Source of the DNA: Bacteroidales bacterium
Lineage (GTDB): Bacteria; Bacteroidota; Bacteroidia; Bacteroidales; UBA932
Reading direction: 5' to 3'
Assembly (NCBI GenBank): GCA_017428245.1
Contig: JAFRRF010000037.1
Span: forward strand, 1-61,984
DNA: 61,984 nucleotides
This document shows, one piece after another, positions 1 to 8,695 of this stretch. The position numbers and the translations under genes were made by a program. The stretch's first letter is position 1. Every line of letters begins with the position of its first letter. The notes under the pieces are model-generated. The model searched no databases. It had not been told where the DNA came from and worked only from the letters and a program-made list of their open reading frames with translations.

Positions 1-2
1 CT

Positions 3-683
3 CTCCGCAAATTGGTGAAGCAGATGTGCGACAAGCCGGAAACGGTCCGGTATCTCAGGGAGTATCGACTGCGCAACATGGTTTACAACGAGTTGATCGA
101 TGAACTGACCCGGTTGAATCAGGAAAACAAGTTCCTGATGTCCATCTCGGACGAAGAGATCGAGGCCTATATCCGGAAAAACGTCCAGAAGACCAAGTCC
201 GCTACGCCTGCGCTGGTTGCCGGTGTCTGGGAAGCGCAGACAAACGCAGCGACGGAGACGTTCTGGTTCAAGCCGGACCACACATCGGACGTTACGGTCG
301 CGTTTGTCGCCGTGGCGGAATTCCGCGTGGAATCGGAAGACCGGGAGGTCCGGATGGATGTGCCGGTTTCCTATCGGATGGTTGGAGAATGGGAGCTTGA
401 GGGAGATGTTTTGCATACGGTCCTTAAACCCGGGAATTGTGAAATCCTGTCGATTGACCTGAACCTGGACGGGCTGTCGGAAGCGGCCCGTGCGAAAGGA
501 GAGGAGTGGCTGGCGGCTTATCGTCAGCAGTTGAACGAGTATCTGCAGGTCTTAAGCGATGATATGCGGGCGAATGTCTCGTTCGACCTCACAGGCGATC
601 GGATGTTCTGGGAATATCAGGTATCCTCTTCGACCAGCCAGCCCGAAGCGGTCCGTGTGCAATTGGTCCGGAAGCCGCAATAA
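3..683 (+). CDS. Hypothetical protein, 5' partial
   Basis: The reading frame is open to the left edge of the window, so the true start is probably upstream; the first in-window start-like codon is TTG at 12. About 225 residues are visible. The first 60 are charged and helical, and the rest reads as alternating beta strands, rich in Val, Glu and Asp, which could be a lipocalin-like fold. I see no catalytic motif and do not recognise the family. The stop lies 9 bases before a Tat-exported protein on the same strand, so it probably belongs to the same operon of exported enzymes. Confidence 0.7.
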   Translation, partial: LRKLVKQMCDKPETVRYLREYRLRNMVYNELIDELTRLNQENKFLMSISDEEIEAYIRKNVQKTKSATPALVAGVWEAQTNAATETFWFKPDHTSDVTVAFVAVAEFRVESEDREVRMDVPVSYRMVGEWELEGDVLHTVLKPGNCEILSIDLNLDGLSEAARAKGEEWLAAYRQQLNEYLQVLSDDMRANVSFDLTGDRMFWEYQVSSSTSQPEAVRVQLVRKPQ

Positions 684-692
684 TATTATGAT

Positions 693-2252
693 ATGAAGCG
701 ACGGGATTTTCTGAAAACGGCCCTGGCGACTTCGGCGGCTGTGGGGCTTTCTCCGGTCCTGGAGGGCTGGGTGCCGGTCCATAACTGGACCGGGTATGAT
801 TTCGGCCCGGGGCCTGCGGTCCGCGACCGTCTGTACCAGGGTCCGTTCGGCTGCTATGAACCGGACAACTTCTACGGCGGCTGGTGCTACCAGTCCACCC
901 AGCCCGGCAAGCAGCTGATCAACTGCATGGGAATGGGGTTGATTACGTATATCTCCGGGGATTTCGGCGCGCCGCTCGTGCCCGGAAAGACCCTGGAAGA
1001 GACCATCGACGGGCTGTTCCGTTTCCCGCTGGGCACCAAAGTGTACATCCGCCCGAACTGGCGGCATATCCAGAAGCGGGAAGGGAAGCTGGAATTCGAC
1101 GACTACTGGAAGATCACGATGGAGAAGTCGCTCCAGTATGACAAGCGCGTGGGCATCCGCGTGATGCTCAACAATCCCGACATCCTGGAAAACGCGCTGC
1201 CCGACTTCGTGCTGAAAAAAGTGCCGCTCCATAAACTGAAGGGCTCCTGGACGGGCAATCCGTCGCAGGTGCGCTACCAGCACGAGCATCTCCAGCCGGA
1301 GTACAACGACTACCTGATCGGCTATTTCGAGGAGATGCAGAACCTGCTGGCCGAACAGTACAACGGCGGCCCCGAGATCGAGATGGTGGACACGCATCAT
1401 TTCGGGCTGTGGGGCGAAGGCCATGCCTGGCCGTACGACGGGCATAATTTCAAGTCACGGAAAGAGGCGGAGGAGAAGCTCCTGAAGATGTATGAGATCC
1501 AGCAGAAGGCCTGGACGAAGGTGCCGCTGGTGACCAATGTCCAGCCCGACTACAACCGGGTGGGCCATTCATCGGTCATCGACCGCTCCGTCCGCGACGG
1601 CAACTGGCTGCGTCGCGATTCAATCCTCGTGCAGAACGAGTGCATCGACGCGCTGAGCAACCGCCCGGCCTGGGTGGCGAATTTCTGCGAGGGCGCGATG
1701 AGCTCCGGCAACGGGACCGACTATCCGGTCGATGCCGACGGTTTCGCCCGGGGCGATGTCATCATCTCGCACGTGAAAGACCTGAAGGCGAACTACTATT
1801 CTCTCTGGACCTTCCACGCCATCAATCCCGACAATCTCTGGGCCTATTACAAGAAATACCCGGATGCGTTGAACGACCTGGCCCAGCGCATCGGCTTCCG
1901 GGTCCGTCCGTCCTGGATCTGGCGTTCTTCCGATCCCGACGGACGCGAAAATCTGATTTTCGGTATGGTCAACGACGGCATCGCCGGCGTGCCTGGCGTG
2001 TTGCGCCTGACCGTGTTTACCGACGACGGCAGCGTGGAAACGGGCGGCTGCCTCGATGCCGGTTTCCCGCATCCGAAGGGCATCCGGGAAGCGATGATCA
2101 CGCTGCCCGAAGGTGTCTCGGCCAACAGCGGCCGCCTGAAACTCAGGGCGGAAATCGAAGTGAAGGGTGTCCGTTATCCGGTACCCATCGCCGCGGCGCA
2201 CGGGGTCAATCCCGACGGGTCGCTCAACATCATCAGAAACGTGAACGGATAA
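693..2252 (+). CDS. Tat-exported glycoside hydrolase-like TIM-barrel protein (copy 1)
   Basis: A 519-residue protein starting MKRRDFLK, a twin-arginine signal followed by an Ala/Gly-rich hydrophobic stretch to about residue 25. The middle (about 80-400) has the look of a glycosidase TIM barrel, with conserved aromatic and acidic patches such as FGLWGEGHAWPY, where the Glu is a candidate catalytic residue. The last 110 residues look like a beta-sandwich. The pattern resembles DUF4832-type putative glycosidases, but substrate and activity are unknown. It is 9 bases downstream of the previous gene and its TAATG stop/start overlaps the next gene, a close paralog. Function is inferred; export is well supported. 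Confidence 0.75.
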   Translation: MKRRDFLKTALATSAAVGLSPVLEGWVPVHNWTGYDFGPGPAVRDRLYQGPFGCYEPDNFYGGWCYQSTQPGKQLINCMGMGLITYISGDFGAPLVPGKTLEETIDGLFRFPLGTKVYIRPNWRHIQKREGKLEFDDYWKITMEKSLQYDKRVGIRVMLNNPDILENALPDFVLKKVPLHKLKGSWTGNPSQVRYQHEHLQPEYNDYLIGYFEEMQNLLAEQYNGGPEIEMVDTHHFGLWGEGHAWPYDGHNFKSRKEAEEKLLKMYEIQQKAWTKVPLVTNVQPDYNRVGHSSVIDRSVRDGNWLRRDSILVQNECIDALSNRPAWVANFCEGAMSSGNGTDYPVDADGFARGDVIISHVKDLKANYYSLWTFHAINPDNLWAYYKKYPDALNDLAQRIGFRVRPSWIWRSSDPDGRENLIFGMVNDGIAGVPGVLRLTVFTDDGSVETGGCLDAGFPHPKGIREAMITLPEGVSANSGRLKLRAEIEVKGVRYPVPIAAAHGVNPDGSLNIIRNVNG

Positions 2253-3814
2253 TGAAGCGCAGGGATTTCCTCAAGGTCGGCCTGGCGGCGGGAGCCGCCG
2301 CCGGTCTCGCGCCCAGCCTGAAGGCCTGGGTGCCGCAGCACAATTGGCACAAGTACGATTTCGGTCCGGGTCCGGAAGTCAAGGACCGGCTCTATCAGGG
2401 TCCGTTCCCCTCCTACGCACCGGAAGATTATTTCGGCGAGGAGCCTGAAGTGGTCCAGTATACGATGCCCGGCAAGCAACTGCTCAATGCCTTCGGTATG
2501 GGTATGACCACCTATATTTCCGGCGACTACGGCGCGCCCCACGTGCCGGGGGAATCGTTGGAAACGACCATCGACAAACTGTTCCGTTTCCCGCTGGGGA
2601 CCAAGGTCCATATCCGCCCGAACTGGCGCCACATCCAGAAGAAGGCGGGGAAGCTGGATTTCGACGACTATTGGAAGATCACCTTCGACAAGGCCGCGCA
2701 ATATGGGAAGCGGGTGTGCTTCCGGGTGATGCTCAACAATCCCGATACGCTCGAGAACGCGCTGCCCGACTATGTCCTGAAGAAAGTGCCGCTCGACCAT
2801 CTGAAAGGGGAGTGGAAGGGCGATCCTTCGCAGCCCCGCTTCCAGCACGGGCACTATCAGCCGCGTTACAACGAGTACCTGATCGGGTATTTCGAAGAGA
2901 TACAGCACCTGCTGGCCGACCGCTACAACGGCAGCCCGCTCGTGGAATTCGTGGACACGCATATGTTCGGCTTCTGGGGCGAAGGCCACGCCTGGCCGTA
3001 TGAGGGGCACAATTTCGCGAACCGCAAGGAAGCGGAAGATACGTTCCTTCGGCTGTACGAGATCCAGCAGGCCGCGTGGACGAAGGTGCCGCTGGTGACC
3101 AACGTCCAGCCCGACCATAGCGGCGTGGGCAACTCCACGCTCGTGGACCGGTCGGTCCGCGACCACAACTGGCTGCGCCGCGACACGATCCTCGTGGACA
3201 GCGAGAGCATCGAACAACTGTGCAATCGTCCCGCCTGGACGGCGGCCTTTGTAGAGTGCGCGATGACGCGCGGCGACGCCTCCACCATCAAGCTCGATCC
3301 GTACGGCCGCCCCACGGGCGACGACGTGATCCTCCACGCCAAGGATGCCGGCGCCAACTATTATTCGCTCTGGAGTTTCCACAGCATCTGCGCGGAAAAT
3401 CTCGAGGCGTATTACCGAAAATATCCCGAAGCGCTGGACGACCTGGCGGGCTGTATCGGCTACCGCGTACGGCCGTCCTTCATCTGGCACGGCAAGGACA
3501 AGGAAGACCTGGATTTCCTGATTATCGGAATGACGAACGACGGCATCGCCGGTGTCCCCGGCGTGCTTCGGCTCACGCTCTTTACCGACGACGGGGAAGT
3601 GTACGTGAGCGGCTGCCTCGACGCGGGGTATCCCGACGTGGAAGGCGTCCGTTCCGGAATGATGTACCTGCCGAAGGGATTCGACTGGAACTGCGGCCGG
3701 CTCCGTCTCAAGGCGGAACTGGAAGTCAAAGGCGTCCGGTATCAGGTGCCTTTCGCCGTGGCGGAACCGCTCAATCCCGACGGGTCGCTGACCATCAAGA
3801 AAAATAATCGATGA
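2252..3814 (+). CDS. Tat-exported glycoside hydrolase-like TIM-barrel protein (copy 2)
   Basis: A 520-residue paralog of the preceding gene, similar along its whole length (same MKRRDFLK start, RPNWRHIQK, VMLNNPD, GFWGEGHAWPY, C-terminal DGIAGVPGVLRLT). The frame is open further upstream, but the start at 2252 is clear: it overlaps the previous stop as TAATG and supplies the twin-arginine signal. The tandem arrangement points to a local duplication. Differences lie mainly around residues 40-60 and 310-340, which could change substrate preference. It is followed by an ATGA overlap with the histidine phosphatase, so translation is probably coupled. Probably periplasmic; exact activity unknown. 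Confidence 0.75.
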   Translation: MKRRDFLKVGLAAGAAAGLAPSLKAWVPQHNWHKYDFGPGPEVKDRLYQGPFPSYAPEDYFGEEPEVVQYTMPGKQLLNAFGMGMTTYISGDYGAPHVPGESLETTIDKLFRFPLGTKVHIRPNWRHIQKKAGKLDFDDYWKITFDKAAQYGKRVCFRVMLNNPDTLENALPDYVLKKVPLDHLKGEWKGDPSQPRFQHGHYQPRYNEYLIGYFEEIQHLLADRYNGSPLVEFVDTHMFGFWGEGHAWPYEGHNFANRKEAEDTFLRLYEIQQAAWTKVPLVTNVQPDHSGVGNSTLVDRSVRDHNWLRRDTILVDSESIEQLCNRPAWTAAFVECAMTRGDASTIKLDPYGRPTGDDVILHAKDAGANYYSLWSFHSICAENLEAYYRKYPEALDDLAGCIGYRVRPSFIWHGKDKEDLDFLIIGMTNDGIAGVPGVLRLTLFTDDGEVYVSGCLDAGYPDVEGVRSGMMYLPKGFDWNCGRLRLKAELEVKGVRYQVPFAVAEPLNPDGSLTIKKNNR

Positions 3815-5115
3815 CGAATATGAATACTTCCATCCGTAACCTGCTCCTGTGCCTGCTTTTCGCTACAGTGCCGGGTGCCGTGCTTTTCGCCCAGGAAGAC
3901 CCGCAGTGGGCGAAGCAAGACGTTCTTTCCGAGGCCAGCCGCTGGGGCGGTACTTTCGGCCTGTATCCGGAAGGACAGCCCCTTCCGCCGCGTCCGCCGA
4001 AGGGATACAAGCCTTTTTATCTCAGCCATATGGGCCGTCACGGCTCCCGTTTCGTCGATGGCTCGGACTTCTATCCGGGGATGTACCGGATCTGGAAGAC
4101 GGCGGACGAAAAGGGCTACCTGACGCCGGAAGGGAAGCGCTTCTTCGAGGCCTATGCCCAGGTATATCCCCGGATGCTCTATCACGAAGGCATCCTGACG
4201 ATGAAGGGCCAGCGGCAGCACCGGCAGATCGCCGGCCAGATCTACCGGAACTATCCGGAGATTTTCCGGGGACAGACGCAGCTCGTGGCGCTCTCGACGG
4301 AATCGTCGCGTGTGATCGTGAGTATGCTCTGCTGCCTCGACGAACTCTCCGACCTCGACCGCGACCTGACCGTCCTGGTGGACTATGGCCGTCCGTATTA
4401 TTCGATGCTCATTCCGGAGAGCCATTCCAATCCGAATTACAAGCCGATGGAGCCTTTCACGAAGGAGGCCATAGGCAAGTACGAGCAATTTGCCAAAGCG
4501 GTCTTCGATGAAGAGGCCGTGATCGGACGCTGGTTCACTTCGACCGAGGATATCGGACTGGACCGCGAGTCGTTCATGTACGACATGATGCAGCTGGTGT
4601 CCGACTGCAGCAACCTCGATTTTGCCGTACCGGAGGCGCTGACCGACGTTTTCACGCCCGAAGAGCGGTACGCGATCTGGCGGGTCCAGAACTACAGCGA
4701 CTATATGTATACGGGCGTGGCGCCCGGCGTGGACCGGCGTCGCTTCCTGGAAATGTCGGTCGCTGCCAAGGACATCATCGACCGTTTCGAAGAAGACCAG
4801 GAGAACGGCATCTCGATCCGGATGCGCTTCTCGCACGACACGGCCCTGGCGCCGCTCATTTCCTATCTCGGTGTGAACGGAATGGATGCGATGATCGACA
4901 ATCCCTACGATGTCGAGAAGGTGTGGCGGAGCTATGACATCCCCATGGCCTGCAATTTCCAGCTCGTCTTCTTCCGCAGCCGCCGGGCGCCCGACGAGAT
5001 CCTCGTCCAGGCGCTGCTCAACGGATTCTGTGCCACGCTGCCGCTTCCCGAAGTGGCGCCGGGCTTCTACCGCTGGTGTGATTTCAAGGCCAAATTCGGC
5101 GAACTGGCCATTTAA
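3811..5115 (+). CDS. Histidine phosphatase superfamily protein, branch 2 (exported)
   Basis: A 434-residue protein with an N-terminal signal peptide ending near the Ala-Gln at 27-28. The branch-2 histidine phosphatase signature is present: SHMGRHGSRF with catalytic Arg76-His77, and the distal SHDT motif with His342-Asp343 acting as proton donor. Branch-2 members include acid phosphatases, phytases and MINPP-type inositol phosphatases; which substrate is used here cannot be told. The start at 3811 overlaps the upstream stop (ATGA); an alternative ATG lies three codons downstream. Its position between putative glycosidases and a GH31 enzyme suggests that the cluster handles a phosphorylated glycan or glycoside, which is only an inference. 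Confidence 0.85.
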   Translation: MTNMNTSIRNLLLCLLFATVPGAVLFAQEDPQWAKQDVLSEASRWGGTFGLYPEGQPLPPRPPKGYKPFYLSHMGRHGSRFVDGSDFYPGMYRIWKTADEKGYLTPEGKRFFEAYAQVYPRMLYHEGILTMKGQRQHRQIAGQIYRNYPEIFRGQTQLVALSTESSRVIVSMLCCLDELSDLDRDLTVLVDYGRPYYSMLIPESHSNPNYKPMEPFTKEAIGKYEQFAKAVFDEEAVIGRWFTSTEDIGLDRESFMYDMMQLVSDCSNLDFAVPEALTDVFTPEERYAIWRVQNYSDYMYTGVAPGVDRRRFLEMSVAAKDIIDRFEEDQENGISIRMRFSHDTALAPLISYLGVNGMDAMIDNPYDVEKVWRSYDIPMACNFQLVFFRSRRAPDEILVQALLNGFCATLPLPEVAPGFYRWCDFKAKFGELAI

Positions 5116-5127
5116 AGAAAACGTGTT

Positions 5128-6711
5128 ATGAAAAGAGTTCTGACCGTCCTGCTTCTCCTGCTGGCCGGCGCGCTGTCCGCCCGGGAGGCGAAGGTGGCCA
5201 TGCTCCCCGGGGAAAGATGGTGGGGCTGCGTCACGGACCTCGGTGTCCGGATGCCTTTCGATGCTTCCACGGACTTCGCCTTCGACCTGGCCCGGCAGAA
5301 TTTCAACAACCAGACGACGCCGCTGCTCCTTTCCGACAAGGGGCGGTACATCTGGTGTGACAAGTCCTTCGCTGCCGTCATTTCGAAGGGAGAAATCAGG
5401 ATTACGCCGCACCACGGCGGCACCGTAATCTGCAAGCAGGCCGGAACGACGCTCCGGGAAGCCTTCCTGGCTGCTTCCGCCGCTCATTTCGCGCCCAGCG
5501 GAACGATTCCGCCGGAGATGTTCCTCAATAAGCCCCAATACAACACCTGGATCGAGTTGGTCTACGACCAGAACCAGGCGGACGTGCTGAAGTATGCCCA
5601 CGGCATCGTGGACAACGGCTTCCCGCCGGGCATCCTGATGATCGACGACAACTGGCAGAAATATTATGGCAGCACGGAGTTCCGGCCGGACCGTTTCCCC
5701 GATCCGAAGGGGATGGTGGACGAACTGCACGCCCTGGGTTTCAAGGTGATGTTGTGGATCTGCCCCTTCGTGTCGCCCGACAGCCAGGAGTATCGGATGC
5801 TGCGCCGGAAAGGCTATCTGGTGATGGATGCCCGGCGCGACCGTCCCGCCATCCTCGACTGGTGGAACGGACTCAGCGCCTGCTACGACCTGAGCAATCC
5901 GGAGGCGTATGCGTATTTCAAGAAGACGCTGACCGATCTGCAGGAGCAGTACGGGATCGACGGCTTCAAGTTCGACGCCGGCGATCCGGAGCGCTACCTG
6001 CAGGAAGATACCCGTCCATTCGACGGGAAATCGTTCGATACCGACCAGACGATGCTCTGGGCCAAACTGGGCCTGGAGTTCCCCTACAATGAGTTCCGCG
6101 CCTGCTGGCGGATGGGCGGCGACGCCCTCGTCCAGCGCCTCGGCGACAAGTCCTATTCCTGGCAAGCCGTCGCCAGCCTCGTCCCGGATATGATTGCGGC
6201 CGGTTTACTGGGACATATCTATACCTGTCCCGATATGATTGGCGGCGGCGAATTCGGCAGCTTCCGGAACGTGGACCAGGGCAAGATGGACCAGGAACTG
6301 ATTGTCCGTTCCTGCGAGATCCACGCACTGATGCCGATGATGCAGTTCTCGGTGGCGCCCTGGCGTGTCCTCGATGCGGAGCATCTGGCCATCTGCCTGA
6401 AGTACGCCCGGCTGCACGAGGAGCTCGGCCCATACCTGGTGGAGCAGGCGAAGCTCGGCGCGCAGACCGGCGAGCCCATCGTCCGGAGCATGGAATATGC
6501 GTTCCCGGGCCAGGGCTTCGAGACCTGCATCGACCAGTATATGCTGGGCGACCGCTATCTCGTCGCACCGATGATGACGCCCGGCACCACCCGGTCCGTC
6601 CAACTCCCGAAAGGCCGTTGGGTGGACGAGAACGGCAAGGTATATAAAGGCGGAAAAACCTATGAACTGGAGGTTCCGCTCGACCGGGTGCCCCGTTTTA
6701 CGCGGAAATAG
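5128..6711 (+). CDS. Glycoside hydrolase family 31 protein (MYORG-like)
   Basis: A 527-residue protein with a classical signal peptide (residues 1-18). The segment IDGFKFDAGD carries the GH31 nucleophile, Asp283, in the form typical of the MYORG/YihQ-like branch rather than the classical WxDMNE form. The upstream LMIDDNWQ and the VMLWICPF strand fit GH31 barrel strands. The second carboxylate is probably in the VPDMIAAG/CPDMIGGG region. Family members cleave alpha-glucosides, alpha-galactosides or sulfoquinovosides. It is the last gene of the forward cluster and converges with glsB, leaving only 10 bases between the two stops. Confidence 0.85.
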   Translation: MKRVLTVLLLLLAGALSAREAKVAMLPGERWWGCVTDLGVRMPFDASTDFAFDLARQNFNNQTTPLLLSDKGRYIWCDKSFAAVISKGEIRITPHHGGTVICKQAGTTLREAFLAASAAHFAPSGTIPPEMFLNKPQYNTWIELVYDQNQADVLKYAHGIVDNGFPPGILMIDDNWQKYYGSTEFRPDRFPDPKGMVDELHALGFKVMLWICPFVSPDSQEYRMLRRKGYLVMDARRDRPAILDWWNGLSACYDLSNPEAYAYFKKTLTDLQEQYGIDGFKFDAGDPERYLQEDTRPFDGKSFDTDQTMLWAKLGLEFPYNEFRACWRMGGDALVQRLGDKSYSWQAVASLVPDMIAAGLLGHIYTCPDMIGGGEFGSFRNVDQGKMDQELIVRSCEIHALMPMMQFSVAPWRVLDAEHLAICLKYARLHEELGPYLVEQAKLGAQTGEPIVRSMEYAFPGQGFETCIDQYMLGDRYLVAPMMTPGTTRSVQLPKGRWVDENGKVYKGGKTYELEVPLDRVPRFTRK

Positions 6712-6721
6712 CAGGCGCAGG

Positions 6722-7774
6722 CTATAGCTTCCGGCCGGCTTTCTTGAGCATGCGCTTTACCTTGCGGTTGCGCTTGGCCAGCCAGTTGTTGACCATTTCT
6801 TCTTCGGTTTCGGGGACGTCCTGAACTTTCTTCTGGCGCCTTTTTTCGTGGAAGAACCGGAGATAGGCCCCGATATGGCGCTGCTTCTTTTCGTGGTAGA
6901 TCGCATCGAACGGGAGCAGGACTCCGGTGTCTTCGATGTTGTCCATCAAGTGATTTACCGCCGTACCGAACATCAGCATATCGGAAGTGACGGAAAGATA
7001 GGCGGTCATATTGGGCGGGATGGTGACGCCCCGCATTTTTGCGGCGTTCTTCAGCAACAGATAATCTTCCGCGGGGTCTTCCTTGTGGATGACCAGATCC
7101 ATCAGTTCAGGATCGGAATTGGGCAGCAGCGCCTGGTCGTCCCAGGGGCGGACCAACTCTTCTTTGTCCCCGAAATGCTTCCAGAGGAAATGGTAGATCA
7201 GGTCGCGGGAAATGTGGTCGTATGAAGGATAGATGGTGATCTTGCCGAAGAAGTAAAGCAGGTTGGGATGCTTCATGATGATCGCCACCAGGCCGTCCCA
7301 CAGATTGTCGAGGGCGAAGATGGATCTTTTGCCGTCCTTGGAGGGAACCACGAAATTGCGGCCGAGTTCTATCACGTGCGGCAGGTAATCGTCGATGAAT
7401 TTCTGCGAGAAACGGAACTGATGGGAACTGGCCAGGACGGGCTGGCCGTTCTCGTCGAATGTCGCATCCGAGCCGAAGAGGAAACGGTAACCGCCGATAA
7501 TGGCCTCTTCGTCCGGATCCCAGACGATCAGCTGCTTGTAGGGTTTCTCCATCTTGTCGTATTCATCGAGGTCCAGTTCGTTGCCCGTAGAGCCGCCGGC
7601 ATCGCGGAATACGAATTCGCGCAGGCGGCCGATTTCCGTGACGACATTGGGGGAATCCTGCCAGGTTACGATGTAGAGTTCGTTATGCCCCTTGTTGGTG
7701 TCTTCCAGTTTCTTGGACGGGGTGAGTTCCGCCTTGAGCAGTTCGACGGGAACGGGGTCGATGATTGTTTTCAT
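6722..7774 (-). CDS. glsB: GNAT-type N-acyltransferase of glycine/ornithine lipid synthesis (GlsB/OlsB-like)
   Basis: A 350-residue cytoplasmic or membrane-associated protein with the acyl-homoserine-lactone-synthase-like GNAT fold seen in OlsB and in GlsB of Bacteroides. Characteristic segments are LREFVFRDAG, IIGGYRFLFG, VIELGRNFV and FFGKITIYPSYD. By family it N-acylates an amino acid (glycine in Bacteroides, ornithine elsewhere) with a 3-hydroxy fatty acid. The start at 7774 (MKTIIDPVP) was chosen because residues further upstream overlap the partner gene. It follows glsA by 13 bases on the same strand; the pair together would make the diacylated lipid. The C-terminus is Lys/Arg-rich. Confidence 0.85.
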   Translation of the reverse strand: MKTIIDPVPVELLKAELTPSKKLEDTNKGHNELYIVTWQDSPNVVTEIGRLREFVFRDAGGSTGNELDLDEYDKMEKPYKQLIVWDPDEEAIIGGYRFLFGSDATFDENGQPVLASSHQFRFSQKFIDDYLPHVIELGRNFVVPSKDGKRSIFALDNLWDGLVAIIMKHPNLLYFFGKITIYPSYDHISRDLIYHFLWKHFGDKEELVRPWDDQALLPNSDPELMDLVIHKEDPAEDYLLLKNAAKMRGVTIPPNMTAYLSVTSDMLMFGTAVNHLMDNIEDTGVLLPFDAIYHEKKQRHIGAYLRFFHEKRRQKKVQDVPETEEEMVNNWLAKRNRKVKRMLKKAGRKL

Positions 7775-7787
7775 AGGATGGGGAGTT

Positions 7788-8645
7788 TCAATCGATAGAG
7801 GATGGCCAGGGATTGGAAACGATGCCGGCCATTTCGAGCATGGTTTTGTGGGCAAGATCGCGTATGCGTGCCGTCTCTTCCTTCCGGGGTGCCTTGGGGT
7901 CCGGGATGATGGGATCGCCTACGTGGATGGTAATCAGCGGCTCTCCATTGCCGAACCATTTGCGCCATCCGGTGCGGGGCCGGAATGAAATCACCATCGG
8001 GATGACAGGGAGGGCATATTTGTAGGAAAAATTGAAGGCGCCCGTTTTGAAGGGCCTGAGCGGCGAATAAAACTTCCAGCTGCAGCTTTCGGGGAATATA
8101 TGAATCCATTTCTTCCGCTCGTGAAGCTCTTTCATGGCTTCGTCGAATTTGCTGAGTCCGCTGAACGTCTCGGGGATGGGGATGCCGCCTACATATTTCA
8201 TCTTGAAGCCGTCCTTTCCGTTGAAAGGTTCCGCATACATCGGAATCCAGGCCATGCGGTAGCGCATCGCCTGCAGCACGCAGACCATATCCCACCGGTG
8301 CACGTGATTGCATACCGTCATCACCCCTCCGGCAAAGAGTTTCCGGTTCCGGCGGATTTTCTCGCGGCCTTCGATCTTCAGGCCGAAGCGGATCCGGTTC
8401 AGCGGAAAGCCGACAATCCAGACAATCAGATAGACAAGCGTATGGAGGAACTTGAATTTCAGCGATTTGTCCAGATATGCGTATGTCCCGTCGAAATTTA
8501 TTTCCTTGTTTTTCCCGCGGATGGGGGCCATCCGCGTAAACGGATTCTCCCCGGAGAATTCCTCTACCGGCTCGGGAACGTAGACATCTTCCCGTACCTT
8601 GAAGTTCCGGTACGCGGGGCCGAATGATGAATAGTCTTTTACCAT
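7788..8645 (-). CDS. glsA: 1-acyl-glycerol-3-phosphate acyltransferase family protein (GlsA/OlsA-like O-acyltransferase)
   Basis: A 285-residue PlsC-superfamily acyltransferase. The catalytic NHxxxxD box is NHVHRWD (residues 113-119), the substrate-binding box is FPES near 184-187, and a membrane segment lies around residues 66-85. In Bacteroides the adjacent GlsA adds the second acyl chain to the N-acyl amino acid made by GlsB; the coupling here suggests the same role. It is the promoter-proximal gene of the pair and has its own -7 box 18 bases upstream. Which amino acid is acylated cannot be told from sequence. Confidence 0.85.
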   Translation of the reverse strand: MVKDYSSFGPAYRNFKVREDVYVPEPVEEFSGENPFTRMAPIRGKNKEINFDGTYAYLDKSLKFKFLHTLVYLIVWIVGFPLNRIRFGLKIEGREKIRRNRKLFAGGVMTVCNHVHRWDMVCVLQAMRYRMAWIPMYAEPFNGKDGFKMKYVGGIPIPETFSGLSKFDEAMKELHERKKWIHIFPESCSWKFYSPLRPFKTGAFNFSYKYALPVIPMVISFRPRTGWRKWFGNGEPLITIHVGDPIIPDPKAPRKEETARIRDLAHKTMLEMAGIVSNPWPSSID

Positions 8646-8662
8646 AGGGTTTGTAGTCTTTA

Positions 8663-8670
8663 CAAAAATA
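8663..8670 (-). promoter_or_regulatory. Promoter -7 box of glsA
   Basis: TATTTTTG on the minus strand matches the Bacteroidota -7 consensus TAnnTTTG and ends 17 bases before the glsA ATG, giving a leader of roughly 13-14 bases. No clear -33 TTTG is seen. It sits in a 50-bp gap shared with the divergent promoter for the 8696 gene. Confidence 0.55.
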
Positions 8671-8682
8671 ACAAGAATTCTT

Positions 8683-8690
8683 TATCTTTG
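8683..8690 (+). promoter_or_regulatory. Promoter -7 box of the outer-membrane protein gene
   Basis: TATCTTTG fits TAnnTTTG exactly. Only five bases separate it from the ATG at 8696, so transcription would start at or next to the start codon and the mRNA would be leaderless or nearly so. An upstream T-rich element near 8659-8663 may serve as the -33 region. Confidence 0.6.
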
Positions 8691-8695
8691 TATGT

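Noticed and set aside
1640-2251. N-terminal extension of the second Tat paralog
   Set aside because: Upstream part overlaps copy 1 in another frame; the Tat signal begins at 2252 with a TAATG overlap.
3742-6165. 807-codon open frame on the minus strand
   Set aside because: Lies fully opposite the histidine phosphatase and GH31 genes; composition (His, Arg, Val, Asp rich) is that of a GC-driven antisense shadow and no domain is recognisable.
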